Below, piece after piece: positions 8,572-17,117 of a stretch of 64,000 bases of DNA (its first letter is position 1; every line of letters starts with the position of its first letter). The stretch lies in assembly GCF_021735925.1 (NCBI RefSeq), contig NZ_WMEA01000005.1:114869-178868 (forward strand), given 5' to 3'. Under the pieces are notes generated by a model. That model made no database searches, was not told where the DNA came from, and was given only the letters and a program-made list of their open reading frames with translations. A program made the position numbers and the translations under genes. The DNA comes from Loktanella sp. M215. GTDB taxonomy: Bacteria; Pseudomonadota; Alphaproteobacteria; Rhodobacterales; Rhodobacteraceae.

Positions 8572-10355
8572 GGTTGCGTAGGCTCTACAGCAACCTTGAC
8601 CATTATTTCACTCCAATCCTGTTTAACGATGGATTGAATGTGGTCTTGGCCGAAATACGGCTACCTGAAAATAAATCCAAAAGCTCTCACAACCTGGGCA
8701 AATCGACTCTCGCCCGCGTTATCGATTTCTGCCTGTTGGGCGGCATTTCCAATGAGCATTTTCTCAAGAAACGTAACGACCTCTTTGCCGAATTTGTCTT
8801 TTTCTTGGAGCTTGAGCTTCTTGATGGTTCTTTCTTAACCATACGGCGGGCCGTTGAGAATGCATCTAAAGTGAGCTTTTCTCTGGCTTCGGCCACTCAA
8901 CCAGACCTAACCAGTCTGGCGGACGACGATTGGTCCCATTTCGAACTGCCATTTGCTAAAGCCAAGTCCCTTTTGGACGGATACTTGGATTTAAGAGACA
9001 TTGATCCTTGGAAGTTCCGAAATGCCATTGGGTATTTCCTGCGTACACAGGCGGATTATGACGATGTTTTCAAACTCCAACGCCACGCGGGTCTCGACAA
9101 AGACTGGAAGCCGATCCTTGCGCGGATCCTCGGCCTTGATGCTTCGATATTCACCAACCGGTACGAGCTAAAGGCAGAAATTGATGTAAAAGCCGCGTTG
9201 CTTGCGAGCGCTGAAAAGGATGCCAAGGGCAGTGAAACAGAGCCAGCAAAAGTCGACGCGCTGATCCAGTTGCGGGAAGCAGACGTCACCCGGATGCAGA
9301 ACGAGCTGGATGAATTTGATTTTGAGGGTTTCGATGCCAGAAAAACGACAGCCATCGTTGATCAAATCGACTCTCAAATCGCGGTTCTAAACCAAGAACG
9401 ATATAGCTTGTCTCATTCCATAGCAGAGTTGGAACGAGGTTTGGTTGCCGACAAGATTATTTTCGATCCGGAAAAGGCGAAATCGCTTTTCGAGGAGGCG
9501 GGCATCAACTTTCCAGATCAAGTAAAAACAGATTTTGAGCAGCTGATTGCTTTTAATAAAGCCATCACAGAAGAACGAGTCGAATACATTCGCGAAGAAC
9601 TCGCCTCAACAAAGGCTGAGATTGCTCGTATCACTGTGGAACTAAAAGTTTTGAACGCGAGACGGCGCAAGAATTTGGAATACCTGCGCAGTGAGGACGT
9701 TTTTGATAAATATCGGATGCTGTCAGCCGAAGTTGCCAAGGCCGCGGCGGAAATCGGACTGCTAAAGCGTCAACACAATACATTGTCTGATATTCAGGAT
9801 AAACAACGCGAACTGCGCGAAGCAAAAGCAGATTACGCGAAGACGCAAAGCCTTGCAGAATGGGCTCTTAAGGAGGCAAGACAAGATCACACCAGTCTCC
9901 TGTATAAAATCCGGGAATATTTCAGCGGTCAATTGAAGGACGTTTTAGGGCGCGATGCCATTTTGTCCGTCAGCCTGAACGGCGAAGGCAATTTGGAGTT
10001 TCGAACCGATTTCGTCGATGGGAACGAGTTGTCTACAAGCGAAGCAGACGGAACGTCGTTCAAGAAACTGCTTTGCGTGGCCTTTGACCTAGCAATTGTT
10101 CGCGCGCACATGGAGGGGGCATTTCCAAGATTTGTTTTTCATGATGGAATTTTCGAGTTATTGGATCCTCGGCCCAAAATGAACCTTCTTGAGTCTGTGA
10201 GATCGTACGCTGATCTGGGGATCCAATCGATCATTACCGTCATGGATTTTGATCTGCCAAGTAATGGTGATGGTGGCTTTGATGATGAAGACATCATCCT
10301 ACGTCTTCATGACGATGGTGCACAGGGCCGACTGTTTCATTTTGATGGATGGTAG
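8568..10355 (+). CDS. ABC-3C SMC/RecN-like ATPase, DUF2326 type
   Basis: A 595-aa ABC ATPase with a long coiled-coil insertion. The Walker A region SHNLGKSTLAR lies near residues 40-50. The middle (about 200-440) is rich in heptad-like Lys/Glu/Leu and should form the coil. Near residue 520, RFVFHDGIFELLDPR matches the Walker B/D-loop region of DUF2326 proteins. It starts at GTG overlapping the preceding stop. In ABC-3C systems this subunit is thought to sense altered nucleic acid and activate the nuclease effector. Composition is more AT-rich than its neighbours, a sign of transfer. Confidence 0.85.
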   Translation: MRLRRLYSNLDHYFTPILFNDGLNVVLAEIRLPENKSKSSHNLGKSTLARVIDFCLLGGISNEHFLKKRNDLFAEFVFFLELELLDGSFLTIRRAVENASKVSFSLASATQPDLTSLADDDWSHFELPFAKAKSLLDGYLDLRDIDPWKFRNAIGYFLRTQADYDDVFKLQRHAGLDKDWKPILARILGLDASIFTNRYELKAEIDVKAALLASAEKDAKGSETEPAKVDALIQLREADVTRMQNELDEFDFEGFDARKTTAIVDQIDSQIAVLNQERYSLSHSIAELERGLVADKIIFDPEKAKSLFEEAGINFPDQVKTDFEQLIAFNKAITEERVEYIREELASTKAEIARITVELKVLNARRRKNLEYLRSEDVFDKYRMLSAEVAKAAAEIGLLKRQHNTLSDIQDKQRELREAKADYAKTQSLAEWALKEARQDHTSLLYKIREYFSGQLKDVLGRDAILSVSLNGEGNLEFRTDFVDGNELSTSEADGTSFKKLLCVAFDLAIVRAHMEGAFPRFVFHDGIFELLDPRPKMNLLESVRSYADLGIQSIITVMDFDLPSNGDGGFDDEDIILRLHDDGAQGRLFHFDGW

Positions 10356-10585
10356 AATTTGTTTGAATGGCCGTTTGTGCTGTTTTCATCAATCCACATC
10401 GCACCGGCTGCGAATGACCGGTTCTCGCCCTCTGTGTTCATCTGTGCTTTGCGCAGCATCGGTCACTCTGGGTTCCGAGTTGCCCTTCGTTTCATTTTCC
10501 ATGGATGCCCGCGTGGCCCCTGCCCAGTCCTTCGGACATGTCACCGCGCTTATCTGATGCGAGAGCGCCACAAGACGGCTTCTTC

Positions 10586-11623
10586 CTATGTATTTATTGT
10601 TTTTTGTATGGCCGCAATTTTCGCAAGTATTTCATCAAATGGCAGCGGGATCTCGTCGAACATCATTGGTGCCATGGCTCGATAATCGGCGCGTAGCTCC
10701 TTCATTCGCGTCTCGTTCGGAAGAAGCTGCAGCGTCCCGGGCTGGGCAGTGTCATAGCTGGCCCATCCCGACCGGAAGAACGTTGCCTTGTGCTTGACGA
10801 CCTGAGCGAGCTGCTCGAGGTCCTTGACTGCAGCCTTCCCCTCGTCGGTGTCGAGCATCATGGCAAGATCGTAGTAGTGTCGCGAGAAATATTGCGGTGT
10901 GGCCGATTTAGCCGGGCGGTGCGCCTCTGCATGAAGCGCAGTCGCTTTCTCCCAAAAGGTCCGCCGCGCTGATAGGACGGTCACCCTGGTGTCAGGCTCT
11001 TCGAAGAAATCGGGATAGTCGTCTGCAGCGTATGGGCGGATGGTTTTCGCTTCCGTCGGCCAAGGATCGCCGCGTGCGCCGAGTTCGAGCTTCACGCGTG
11101 GAGTGATGTAGGCCATGCCCTCGTATTCGGTGGTTTTCAGCGCCGTCGGGTAATGGAAGTTGATCGTCTGTGCATCGGCGGCATCAATCTCCAGCGTCCA
11201 TTTACCGTTGGCCGGTTCGCCAAGCTGTTCGGCGATCGCGGCGCGGAGCGCCGGAAGTAATTTTGTGGCGATGTGACGCTCGACGTCAACTACCAGCTCG
11301 TCGATCAGTCGTTCCGCCTGTTTCCTGCTGATCCCTACCATCTCGGGATCGCGGTCGCCGGTGTAGCCAAGTTCAGCACGATCAAACGACATGTCGATAT
11401 CTTCGGAGAAGCGACGGATAGCTCCGAACGCCTTGGAGAGCGAAGTGCCGCCCTTGAAGACAAGGGTGGCGGTCTCCCCTTTTGGCAGACCGAACAGGCG
11501 CCTGAGAGTCCAGCAGACCCAGAAGTCCTTTTCGATGATCGTGTCGGCAACGCCCCGACCGGCACCGGTCTCGCCAAAAAGGGCGGCGCGGTCGCTAGCG
11601 GGAAGGCGACCGACCTTATCCAT
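10586..11623 (-). CDS. AbiEii/AbiGii-type nucleotidyltransferase toxin
   Basis: A 345-aa nucleotidyltransferase-fold toxin. The family motif FKGGTSLSKAFGAIRRFSEDIDMS (about residues 53-76, given here split: FKGGTSLSKA, then SEDIDMS) supplies the GGTSL and DxD metal-binding residues. AbiEii-type enzymes transfer nucleotides to tRNA or other acceptors and arrest growth during phage attack. I choose the ATG MDKVGRLPASD, which overlaps the antitoxin stop by 8 bases; a longer upstream frame lies within the antitoxin gene. Length fits the family. It is paired with the DUF6088-type antitoxin. Confidence 0.88.
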   Translation of the reverse strand: MDKVGRLPASDRAALFGETGAGRGVADTIIEKDFWVCWTLRRLFGLPKGETATLVFKGGTSLSKAFGAIRRFSEDIDMSFDRAELGYTGDRDPEMVGISRKQAERLIDELVVDVERHIATKLLPALRAAIAEQLGEPANGKWTLEIDAADAQTINFHYPTALKTTEYEGMAYITPRVKLELGARGDPWPTEAKTIRPYAADDYPDFFEEPDTRVTVLSARRTFWEKATALHAEAHRPAKSATPQYFSRHYYDLAMMLDTDEGKAAVKDLEQLAQVVKHKATFFRSGWASYDTAQPGTLQLLPNETRMKELRADYRAMAPMMFDEIPLPFDEILAKIAAIQKTINT

Positions 11624-12245
11624 CAATATTGGCCGTAGCTGCGGTGGCGATTGAGACGAGCGTCGGAAGCATCCAGGCGGGGGCCTGAACGGCGGCCGAA
11701 GCCAGTGTCTTCTTGTCTTTGGCGGAAAGTCGCCCCACGGCGACTTGCACGACGTCGATTGCGCGCGCAGGGCCAACGTGGCGGAGGGCCTGAACAACAG
11801 TTCCGGCAGGGCTTCCCGGAGCGATGAGATGCTTTGGCGATGCGTGACGAAGATCAACGACCCGCTTGCCCAACACGACGCGTCGAGAGGGGCCGTCGGT
11901 CAGGTAAGTGCTCTGAGCGGGCACCTGCGTCGAGAGGCCAAGTGCGTTCGCTGCCCGCGCGCCGGCAATCTGTACGTGCGAGCCGGTTTCTCGGGCGAGC
12001 GCTTGGGCGACATCATCGGATGCTGGTGAGAGGGGGCCGAGTTTCGGATGTACTTTGGGGAAATCGTATAACCCCCGCGCGAGGCGGCGAAGCTGGCCCG
12101 CCTTTACGAGCCGAGAGAGAGCCTGGTCGACGGACGAACGGGCGGCGACGGTAAGAAAGTCGCTGGGCGTGAAGACGCTTCCGCGTCCGCTTGCGCGGAC
12201 AAGGTTCATCACTCGATCAGGAACTGATGCAGTAGAAGCTTTCAT
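11616..12245 (-). CDS. AbiEi-type antitoxin / DUF6088 winged-helix regulator
   Basis: A 209-aa protein with an N-terminal winged helix (DRVMNLVRASGRGSVFTPSDFL ... VDQALSRLVKAGQLRRLARGLYDFP) typical of AbiEi/DUF6088 antitoxins, followed by the antitoxin domain (HVQIAGARAANALGLSTQVP; SPKHLIAPGS). It should repress its own operon and block the nucleotidyltransferase toxin that follows. A long inverted repeat (12247-12276) sits one base before the ATG. Upstream of the start there is no clear ribosome site, so leaderless translation is possible. Confidence 0.88.
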   Translation of the reverse strand: MKASTASVPDRVMNLVRASGRGSVFTPSDFLTVAARSSVDQALSRLVKAGQLRRLARGLYDFPKVHPKLGPLSPASDDVAQALARETGSHVQIAGARAANALGLSTQVPAQSTYLTDGPSRRVVLGKRVVDLRHASPKHLIAPGSPAGTVVQALRHVGPARAIDVVQVAVGRLSAKDKKTLASAAVQAPAWMLPTLVSIATAATANIDG

Positions 12246-12246
12246 A

Positions 12247-12276
12247 TGTCAGAAAATAGGCTATCTTTTTCTGACA
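12247..12276 (-). promoter_or_regulatory. 30-base dyad operator before the AbiE-type operon
   Basis: An imperfect inverted repeat with outer arms TGTCAGAAAA and TTTTCTGACA (one extra T) and inner TAG/CTA. It ends one base before the antitoxin ATG. AbiEi proteins are known to bind inverted repeats and autoregulate, so this is the likely operator. Confidence 0.6.
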
Positions 12277-12382
12277 TTCAAGGGGGTTATTTTGAAAGCC
12301 TTCTGACCATGTGGGCAGCGTGGACGCCCGCTCACCGCGGCCTCAACGACTCATCCTCACCTCATCCAATCAACGATGGCAA

Positions 12383-12943
12383 TTATTCTGTAAGGTTTTT
12401 AAGCGCAGCATAGAGTGCCGATTTACTGATTTTCATGCGTGCGGCCGCCTCGCGCACGTTCAGACCTGACGCCATGAGCCGGCGGGCGCGAACGATCTTG
12501 TCGGGTGTGACTGCAATAGGCCTTCCACCCTTGCGCCCTCTAACAGCTGCGGCCGCTAGCCCAGCATTCGTTCTCTCGCGGATCAGATCGCGCTCAAACT
12601 GGCCAAGTGCCCCGAAGATGTGAAAAACGAGCCGACCGGTCGGCGTGGTGGTGTCTATATTTTCCGTCAACGACCTGAAGCCAACACCGCGACCTTCAAG
12701 TTCGGCAACCGTGTGCAGCAGATGCGTCATCGACCGGCCAAGGCGGTCAAGCTTCCAGACAACCATTGTGTCGCCTTCTCGCAAAAACGAAAGTGCCGCG
12801 GTGAGCCCGGGTCGCTCGGTCTTGGCACCAGAGATACCTCGGTCCTCGAATATGTTGGAAGCCCCGGCGGCATTCAAAGCGTCGAGCTGAAGGGCAAGAT
12901 CTTGTTCGGCGGTCGAGCCCCGGGCGTATCCAACAAGCGACAT
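12383..12943 (-). CDS. Serine recombinase, Tn3 resolvase/invertase family
   Basis: A 186-aa small serine recombinase. The catalytic region reads VGYARGSTAEQD (Ser near residue 10), then [16 protein letters not shown] with the conserved Arg residues, GALGQFERDLIRERT, and a C-terminal helix-turn-helix (NVREAAARMKISKSALYAAL). Length and order are normal. The second residue group is YARGS rather than the usual YARVS. No transposase lies beside it. It is likely a resolvase left by a mobile element. The broken nrdH just upstream marks a junction. Confidence 0.9.
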   Translation of the reverse strand: MSLVGYARGSTAEQDLALQLDALNAAGASNIFEDRGISGAKTERPGLTAALSFLREGDTMVVWKLDRLGRSMTHLLHTVAELEGRGVGFRSLTENIDTTTPTGRLVFHIFGALGQFERDLIRERTNAGLAAAAVRGRKGGRPIAVTPDKIVRARRLMASGLNVREAAARMKISKSALYAALKNLTE

Positions 12944-12979
12944 GACAATCCTTTGGGCTTGAGGGCGCTATAATCAGCC

Positions 12980-13080
12980 CCTCCAGATCCATCTGTCCGC
13001 AAACTCGTCCAAAAATCAAGTTGTCCAATTACCCGTTGCCCCTGAATTTTAGGACTGCCTCCGCATTTGTCCAGAAAACG
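12980..13080. promoter_or_regulatory. Possible res-like region upstream of the serine recombinase
   Basis: The 100 bases before the recombinase hold repeated TGTCC half-sites (TCTGTCCGCAAAC near 12990, GTTGTCCAATTA near 13020, TTTGTCCAGAAAAC near 13067). Repeated half-sites of this kind are expected in a resolution site that the adjacent resolvase would bind. Spacing has not been aligned to a known res, so this is tentative. Confidence 0.35.
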
Positions 13081-13094
13081 CTCGGTTGCCGGAC

Positions 13095-13250
13095 CGCGGC
13101 AGCAAGATCAAGTGGCGTATCCAAGGCTCGTCACGTGGATCATCGCCGTTGCGTCCGTGGTCAGATCGACCACCGCGTACGCAATCCCCTTGGCGTGAAG
13201 CGCCCGGGTGGTCGCTGTGCACTGCACGCTGTCATTGTCTTCGTATCCTC
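13095..13250 (-). pseudogene. nrdH: nrdH (glutaredoxin-like redoxin) remnant
   Basis: The minus strand encodes VQCTATTRALHAKGIAYAVV followed by DLTTDATAMIHVTSLGYA, clearly NrdH, the redoxin that feeds electrons to class Ib ribonucleotide reductase. Two defects are visible. An AGGAGG ribosome site and ATGACA at about 13243-13223 run straight into the VQCTAT segment, so about 20 bases that should encode the strand and first active-site Cys are missing. The gene also stops just after LGYA, losing its C-terminal third. The breakpoint lies beside the serine recombinase region. Non-functional. Confidence 0.7.
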
Positions 13251-13283
13251 CTGTGTGGCCTCGAAACCGACGGTGACAACCGA

Positions 13284-13313
13284 AACTCGGCGAAGCGGAA
13301 ACTTCGCCGAGTT
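13284..13313. terminator. Strong hairpin, candidate terminator
   Basis: A perfect 12-base stem AACTCGGCGAAG/CTTCGCCGAGTT with a 6-base loop. On the plus strand it is followed by a T-rich run (CATTCTTTTTT). It lies just beyond the stop of the leftward TRAP permease gene, so it may end that operon even though the T-run points the other way. Confidence 0.55.
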
Positions 13314-13361
13314 CATTCTTTTTGGATTGGTTTCCAAGGCGCGGAGGAGTTGTAATGGTTC

Positions 13362-15275
13362 CTACCCGCCTGCTTTGATTGGCTCCGGTTTGGTCTGGCG
13401 CTTTAGAAGGACTCCGTATCGCATCAGCATCCCTAAGATCAGGACGATACCCGCCAAGGATACTCCAACGAGTGGCGTGATGCATGCAACTGCGCCAATC
13501 AACAGCAGGATCCGTTCGATATAAGTGATATTAGCCCCGTAGGTCCCCTCAACCGAGATTGCGATCGCTATCGTGGCCAGGATGCCGCCGACGACAGCAA
13601 GCGTATTGGCTTCGACGTCACCCAATAACAAGATTCCAGGGTTCCAAATGAAGGCAAAGGGTAGCAAGAAGCCGACAACGGCGAGACGCACCGCGCTCAG
13701 AGCAATCTTGAAAGGATCTTCATCCGCTATGGCGGCGGCAGCGAGAGCCGCCACTGCAATAGGCGGTGTTAGTGCCGACAAAACAGCATAGTAAAGTAAA
13801 AACAGGTGGCTCTGCAAAATGGGGTATCCCAACTTTGCTAACGCCGGGCCGACAAGAACCGCAGCAAGAATATAGGCACTCGGCGTTGGCATACCAAGTC
13901 CCAGCACGATTGTGACAATTGCTGCGATGATGAGGGTCACGAATGGCTGAGAATTGCTGACGACAAGGATCACGTTTGCCGCCTTCATCCCAAGCCCGGT
14001 CATTGAAAGGCCCCCGATGACAAGACCCGCTGCGGCACAGGCCCCTGCGACCGGAAGGATGCGAAGTGTAGTATCACCCAGCCCTTCAATAATGCCCCAT
14101 GGTGAGAGCCGCGTACGTTTCATCAGGGACGAAGCCAGAAGGATCATCAAGACCCCGACCCCGGCTGTAAAGGTGGGAGAATACCCGGACAATAATGCCG
14201 TTACGATGCCGATGATAGGGATCAGGAAGACCCAGCCGGTTGCAAAGGTTTGGCGAACAGTGGGGATTTCGTCTTCCGAAGGCCGAAGGTCATACTTTAC
14301 GGCGCGCAAATGAACCTGTCCGAAGACGCCGAGATAGTAAAGCAGTGCAGGAACAATGGCGGCGACAACAATATCGTTGTAAGGCACCCCGGTGTATTCA
14401 GCCAGGATGAACGCGGCTGAGCCCATGACGGGCGGCATGGCGCTTCCACCGGTCGAGGCGGCGACTTCGACACCCGCCGCGAACCGGGCTGTGTATCCAA
14501 GGCGCTTCATCACAGGAATTGTGATGGATCCGGTGGCCACCACGTCTGATGTCGGGCTGCCAGACATTGTGCCGTAAAGGCCTGATGAAATAACGGCGAT
14601 TTTTGCGGGACCACCTCGTGTCCGGCCGGTAACCAGTGCTGCGAGATTGAAGAAGAACTCTCCACCACCAGAAGCCGACAGAAAGGTTCCAAACATGACA
14701 AATAGGAACACATAACTTGCCACGACCTGAATCGGGACACCGAAGATACCGTCAGTTGTGAATACAAGAATGTCGAGAAGATAGCTGAACTCACTGACAC
14801 CATGTCCGAAAGGGGGCGGCAGAAGATATCCAAACCAGTTATAGATCAAAAACAGGACCACCACGCTAGTGAGGCCCAATCCCGTAGTCCGCCGGGTGGC
14901 TTCCAGCGTTAAAATCATGAGAATTGTGCCGAAAAAAAACTGTGAAGTCGTGAATGGTTCCAGCAGGCTGATACGGTCAGAGATGATGGTGGCGTTTAAG
15001 AAGAAGAAAACACCACAAGCGATACTGAGCCCTGACAAGGCAAAATCATAGGCGGGCACCCGGTCCGGGGCATTCGGACTGGCACCGATCGCAACGAACA
15101 TAATCGCAAATATGCCCGATACGAACAGGATCCCGAGCACCAGCGGATCCGAGATCGTAAAAAGATTCGCATAAACCACCCAAGCCGAGAATGTCGCGGC
15201 CGCTATGATCAGTGCGCGATGCGGGCCGGCCGCAAGCTTACGCCTGCGGCCGGTGGAGACCAGAGATCCAATCAC
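13362..15275 (-). CDS. TRAP transporter fused permease (TAXI-associated)
   Basis: A 637-aa multi-helix inner-membrane protein that fuses the small (DctQ-like) and large (DctM-like) TRAP permease subunits, as usual in TAXI-type TRAP systems. DctM-type landmarks include SSGLYGTMSGSPTSDVVATG, AASTGGSAMPPVMGSAAFI and GLGMPTPSAYILAAVLVGPA. It uses ion gradients to import a substrate delivered by the periplasmic protein. It overlaps the TAXI gene by 4 bases (ATGA). Its place beside an aromatic catabolic cluster and a MarR regulator suggests uptake of an aromatic carboxylate. Confidence 0.92.
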   Translation of the reverse strand: MIGSLVSTGRRRKLAAGPHRALIIAAATFSAWVVYANLFTISDPLVLGILFVSGIFAIMFVAIGASPNAPDRVPAYDFALSGLSIACGVFFFLNATIISDRISLLEPFTTSQFFFGTILMILTLEATRRTTGLGLTSVVVLFLIYNWFGYLLPPPFGHGVSEFSYLLDILVFTTDGIFGVPIQVVASYVFLFVMFGTFLSASGGGEFFFNLAALVTGRTRGGPAKIAVISSGLYGTMSGSPTSDVVATGSITIPVMKRLGYTARFAAGVEVAASTGGSAMPPVMGSAAFILAEYTGVPYNDIVVAAIVPALLYYLGVFGQVHLRAVKYDLRPSEDEIPTVRQTFATGWVFLIPIIGIVTALLSGYSPTFTAGVGVLMILLASSLMKRTRLSPWGIIEGLGDTTLRILPVAGACAAAGLVIGGLSMTGLGMKAANVILVVSNSQPFVTLIIAAIVTIVLGLGMPTPSAYILAAVLVGPALAKLGYPILQSHLFLLYYAVLSALTPPIAVAALAAAAIADEDPFKIALSAVRLAVVGFLLPFAFIWNPGILLLGDVEANTLAVVGGILATIAIAISVEGTYGANITYIERILLLIGAVACITPLVGVSLAGIVLILGMLMRYGVLLKRQTKPEPIKAGG

Positions 15276-16252
15276 TGTGATAGACCCGCTTCCGCATACG
15301 CCTTCGCGGCACCTGGATGGAACTCGATGACGCTCGGCTTAGCCATAAGTTCTGGCGTCAAATCTTGCATGGATTTGTGTACGGCCCGTATTTCACCGAC
15401 ATTTTTCAGCAGCGACGCGGCAAGATTATGCGCGGTTGCATCGTCCATTTTATCGGTCGCAACAAGAATTGCGCCCAGTGATACCGTGTTCACGTCAGTG
15501 GTCTGGTTCTTGTAGCTACCCGCCGGAATGACCATTTCGCCGGTTCCAAAGGCTTTGTTTGTAGCATCGATAACGTCTTGCGGTACTGACAGAAGCACAA
15601 CATCAACATTTTCGTCCACAGACCGGAACGACGAGTGATTGATGAAAATGCCGTTGGTAATCATGTCCAGGCGACCGTCCTGAATCAATTCGCCTTGTTC
15701 GTTCGCGCCTGCCCGGACAAGTTGCCCTCCATTGCCGGTCAGGACCTCGTCGGTCACACCCGCCTGCTCAAGCATCATGAGCGCGACGTTCGAAGTGATG
15801 TTACCAGAGCGGTTAATTCCGATGCGGATCGGAGCGCCGCTGGTCGCGATGTCGTCAATGCTGTCGATGTTGTATTTGTCCGCCATGGCTTTGGTCAGGA
15901 AGAAGTGCATTGGTGCCCAGTTGTACATGTAGCCAATGGCACGAAGGTTGGTGATCGGGGCCTTGAAGGGCTCTTCGCCGGAAAGCGCTATCTTTGCTTC
16001 TGCGTCATGCATTAATCCCAAGTCAGTACGACCTGTTGCCAGTAGGCCGATATTTGCAAAGCCGCCGCCGGTGGCCTGATAGGTGATGACCGAATTCGGA
16101 TCATCGGCTCTCACGGCGCGATCGATACCAGCTCCGAGCAGAGACCAAAGCCCGCCGGGGTTACCGCCAGACAGATTGAGGTTCAGCGGCTCAGAGTGTG
16201 CTGTGGTCGTCATGGCCAAGCCCAAAACGGCTGCAAGATAGATGTTTCTCAT
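15272..16252 (-). CDS. TAXI family TRAP solute-binding protein
   Basis: A 326-aa periplasmic binding protein with a signal peptide (IYLAAVLGLAMTTTAHS, cleavage near residue 20). The TAXI signature is visible as SGGNPGGLWSLLGAGIDRAV, then TGGGFANIGLLATGRTDLG and later SGNITSNVALMM. It should capture the substrate for the fused permease encoded directly downstream. A regulatory-type element (TTAGACATCTA, 16339-16355) lies about 90 bases before the start. The ligand is unknown; the neighbouring oxygenase pathway points to an aromatic acid. Confidence 0.92.
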   Translation of the reverse strand: MRNIYLAAVLGLAMTTTAHSEPLNLNLSGGNPGGLWSLLGAGIDRAVRADDPNSVITYQATGGGFANIGLLATGRTDLGLMHDAEAKIALSGEEPFKAPITNLRAIGYMYNWAPMHFFLTKAMADKYNIDSIDDIATSGAPIRIGINRSGNITSNVALMMLEQAGVTDEVLTGNGGQLVRAGANEQGELIQDGRLDMITNGIFINHSSFRSVDENVDVVLLSVPQDVIDATNKAFGTGEMVIPAGSYKNQTTDVNTVSLGAILVATDKMDDATAHNLAASLLKNVGEIRAVHKSMQDLTPELMAKPSVIEFHPGAAKAYAEAGLSQ

Positions 16253-16338
16253 GATATCCTCCCTTTGTTTTACGCCATTGCACCGATTTATGGCCTCCCT
16301 CTCCAGCGGCCATAAATCAAACAGTCAGGGTGCAAACA

Positions 16339-16355
16339 TTAGACATCTATTTTTA
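16339..16355 (-). promoter_or_regulatory. Candidate MarR-type element before the TAXI-TRAP operon
   Basis: TTAGACATCTATTTTTA matches the pattern TTAGAYAYCTAWKWWTM also found at 25040-25056 and 25860-25876. A second AT-rich palindromic stretch containing TAGATATCTTA follows at about 16385. Location between the TAXI gene and marR fits control by that MarR protein; binding has not been shown. Confidence 0.45.
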
Positions 16356-16478
16356 TAGAGTGTGATTTTCTCATGTCAAGAATGTAGATATCTTATTAAA
16401 TCTATTTGAGCACAGAGAAGGAGATATTGACTGCGCGACGCGCGAGGTCAGAGCCGGTTCACACCTATAGGTCGAGTT

Positions 16479-17000
16479 CTAATTCTGTGGCCGGGTCGGT
16501 GGAACCTTGAAGCCGCGTCGCGCCGCATCGCGCTCATCTTGTTCAAGATTCTTGATCATCATGGCCAGAGATTTGCGCAGAACCTGGAGATCATCTTCTG
16601 TCAGACCCTCGACTGCAAGGTCGTTGGCTTCGATCGCCAGAGGTTCCAGCAGCTCGCGCAACTGCCAGCCTCTTTTGGTGAGAAAGGCGTGCTGTCTGCG
16701 GCGGTTGCCGTCGGTGTTGCGCCGGGTAATTAGACCCATCTCGTCCATTCGGGACAACGCCGTATGGGCCGTTGGTTCGGTCAAATGCGCACGTGCGCTC
16801 AGCTCTCGCTGGGATAGGCCGTCCTCTCGCCAGAGGATACGCAGAAATATCCACTGGCCGAACGTCACGCCTTCCGTTGCCAATCGCAGGGTTAGCGAAC
16901 GGTTGAATGCGCGGGCGGCCAGCCGGATCAACCGCGCAATGCGCTCCTCGTAGAGGACAGGGTCTATGGAGCCGGGGCGGTGTGATGACTGATCGCTCAT
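16479..17000 (-). CDS. MarR-family transcriptional regulator
   Basis: A 173-aa winged-helix MarR protein. The reading region is GLSQRELSARAHLTEPTAHTALSRMDEMGLI (about residues 60-90), followed by the wing RRNTDGNRRRQHAFLTKRG. MarR proteins often release DNA on binding an aromatic carboxylate. It sits between the TAXI-TRAP operon and the ThDP enzyme gene, in the middle of the catabolic cluster, so local control is likely. Three similar elements in front of cluster operons are candidates for its sites. Confidence 0.9.
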   Translation of the reverse strand: MSDQSSHRPGSIDPVLYEERIARLIRLAARAFNRSLTLRLATEGVTFGQWIFLRILWREDGLSQRELSARAHLTEPTAHTALSRMDEMGLITRRNTDGNRRRQHAFLTKRGWQLRELLEPLAIEANDLAVEGLTEDDLQVLRKSLAMMIKNLEQDERDAARRGFKVPPTRPQN

Positions 17001-17117
17001 GAAATTCCATTCAACAGGTCGTCGGACAGATAATCAGCTATTTCCTTCCCGCGAAACCCGGAATGGGAACGGGATCACAAAACTTACGCATCATTCGCGT
17101 GTGCGCCGTCTGCACGA

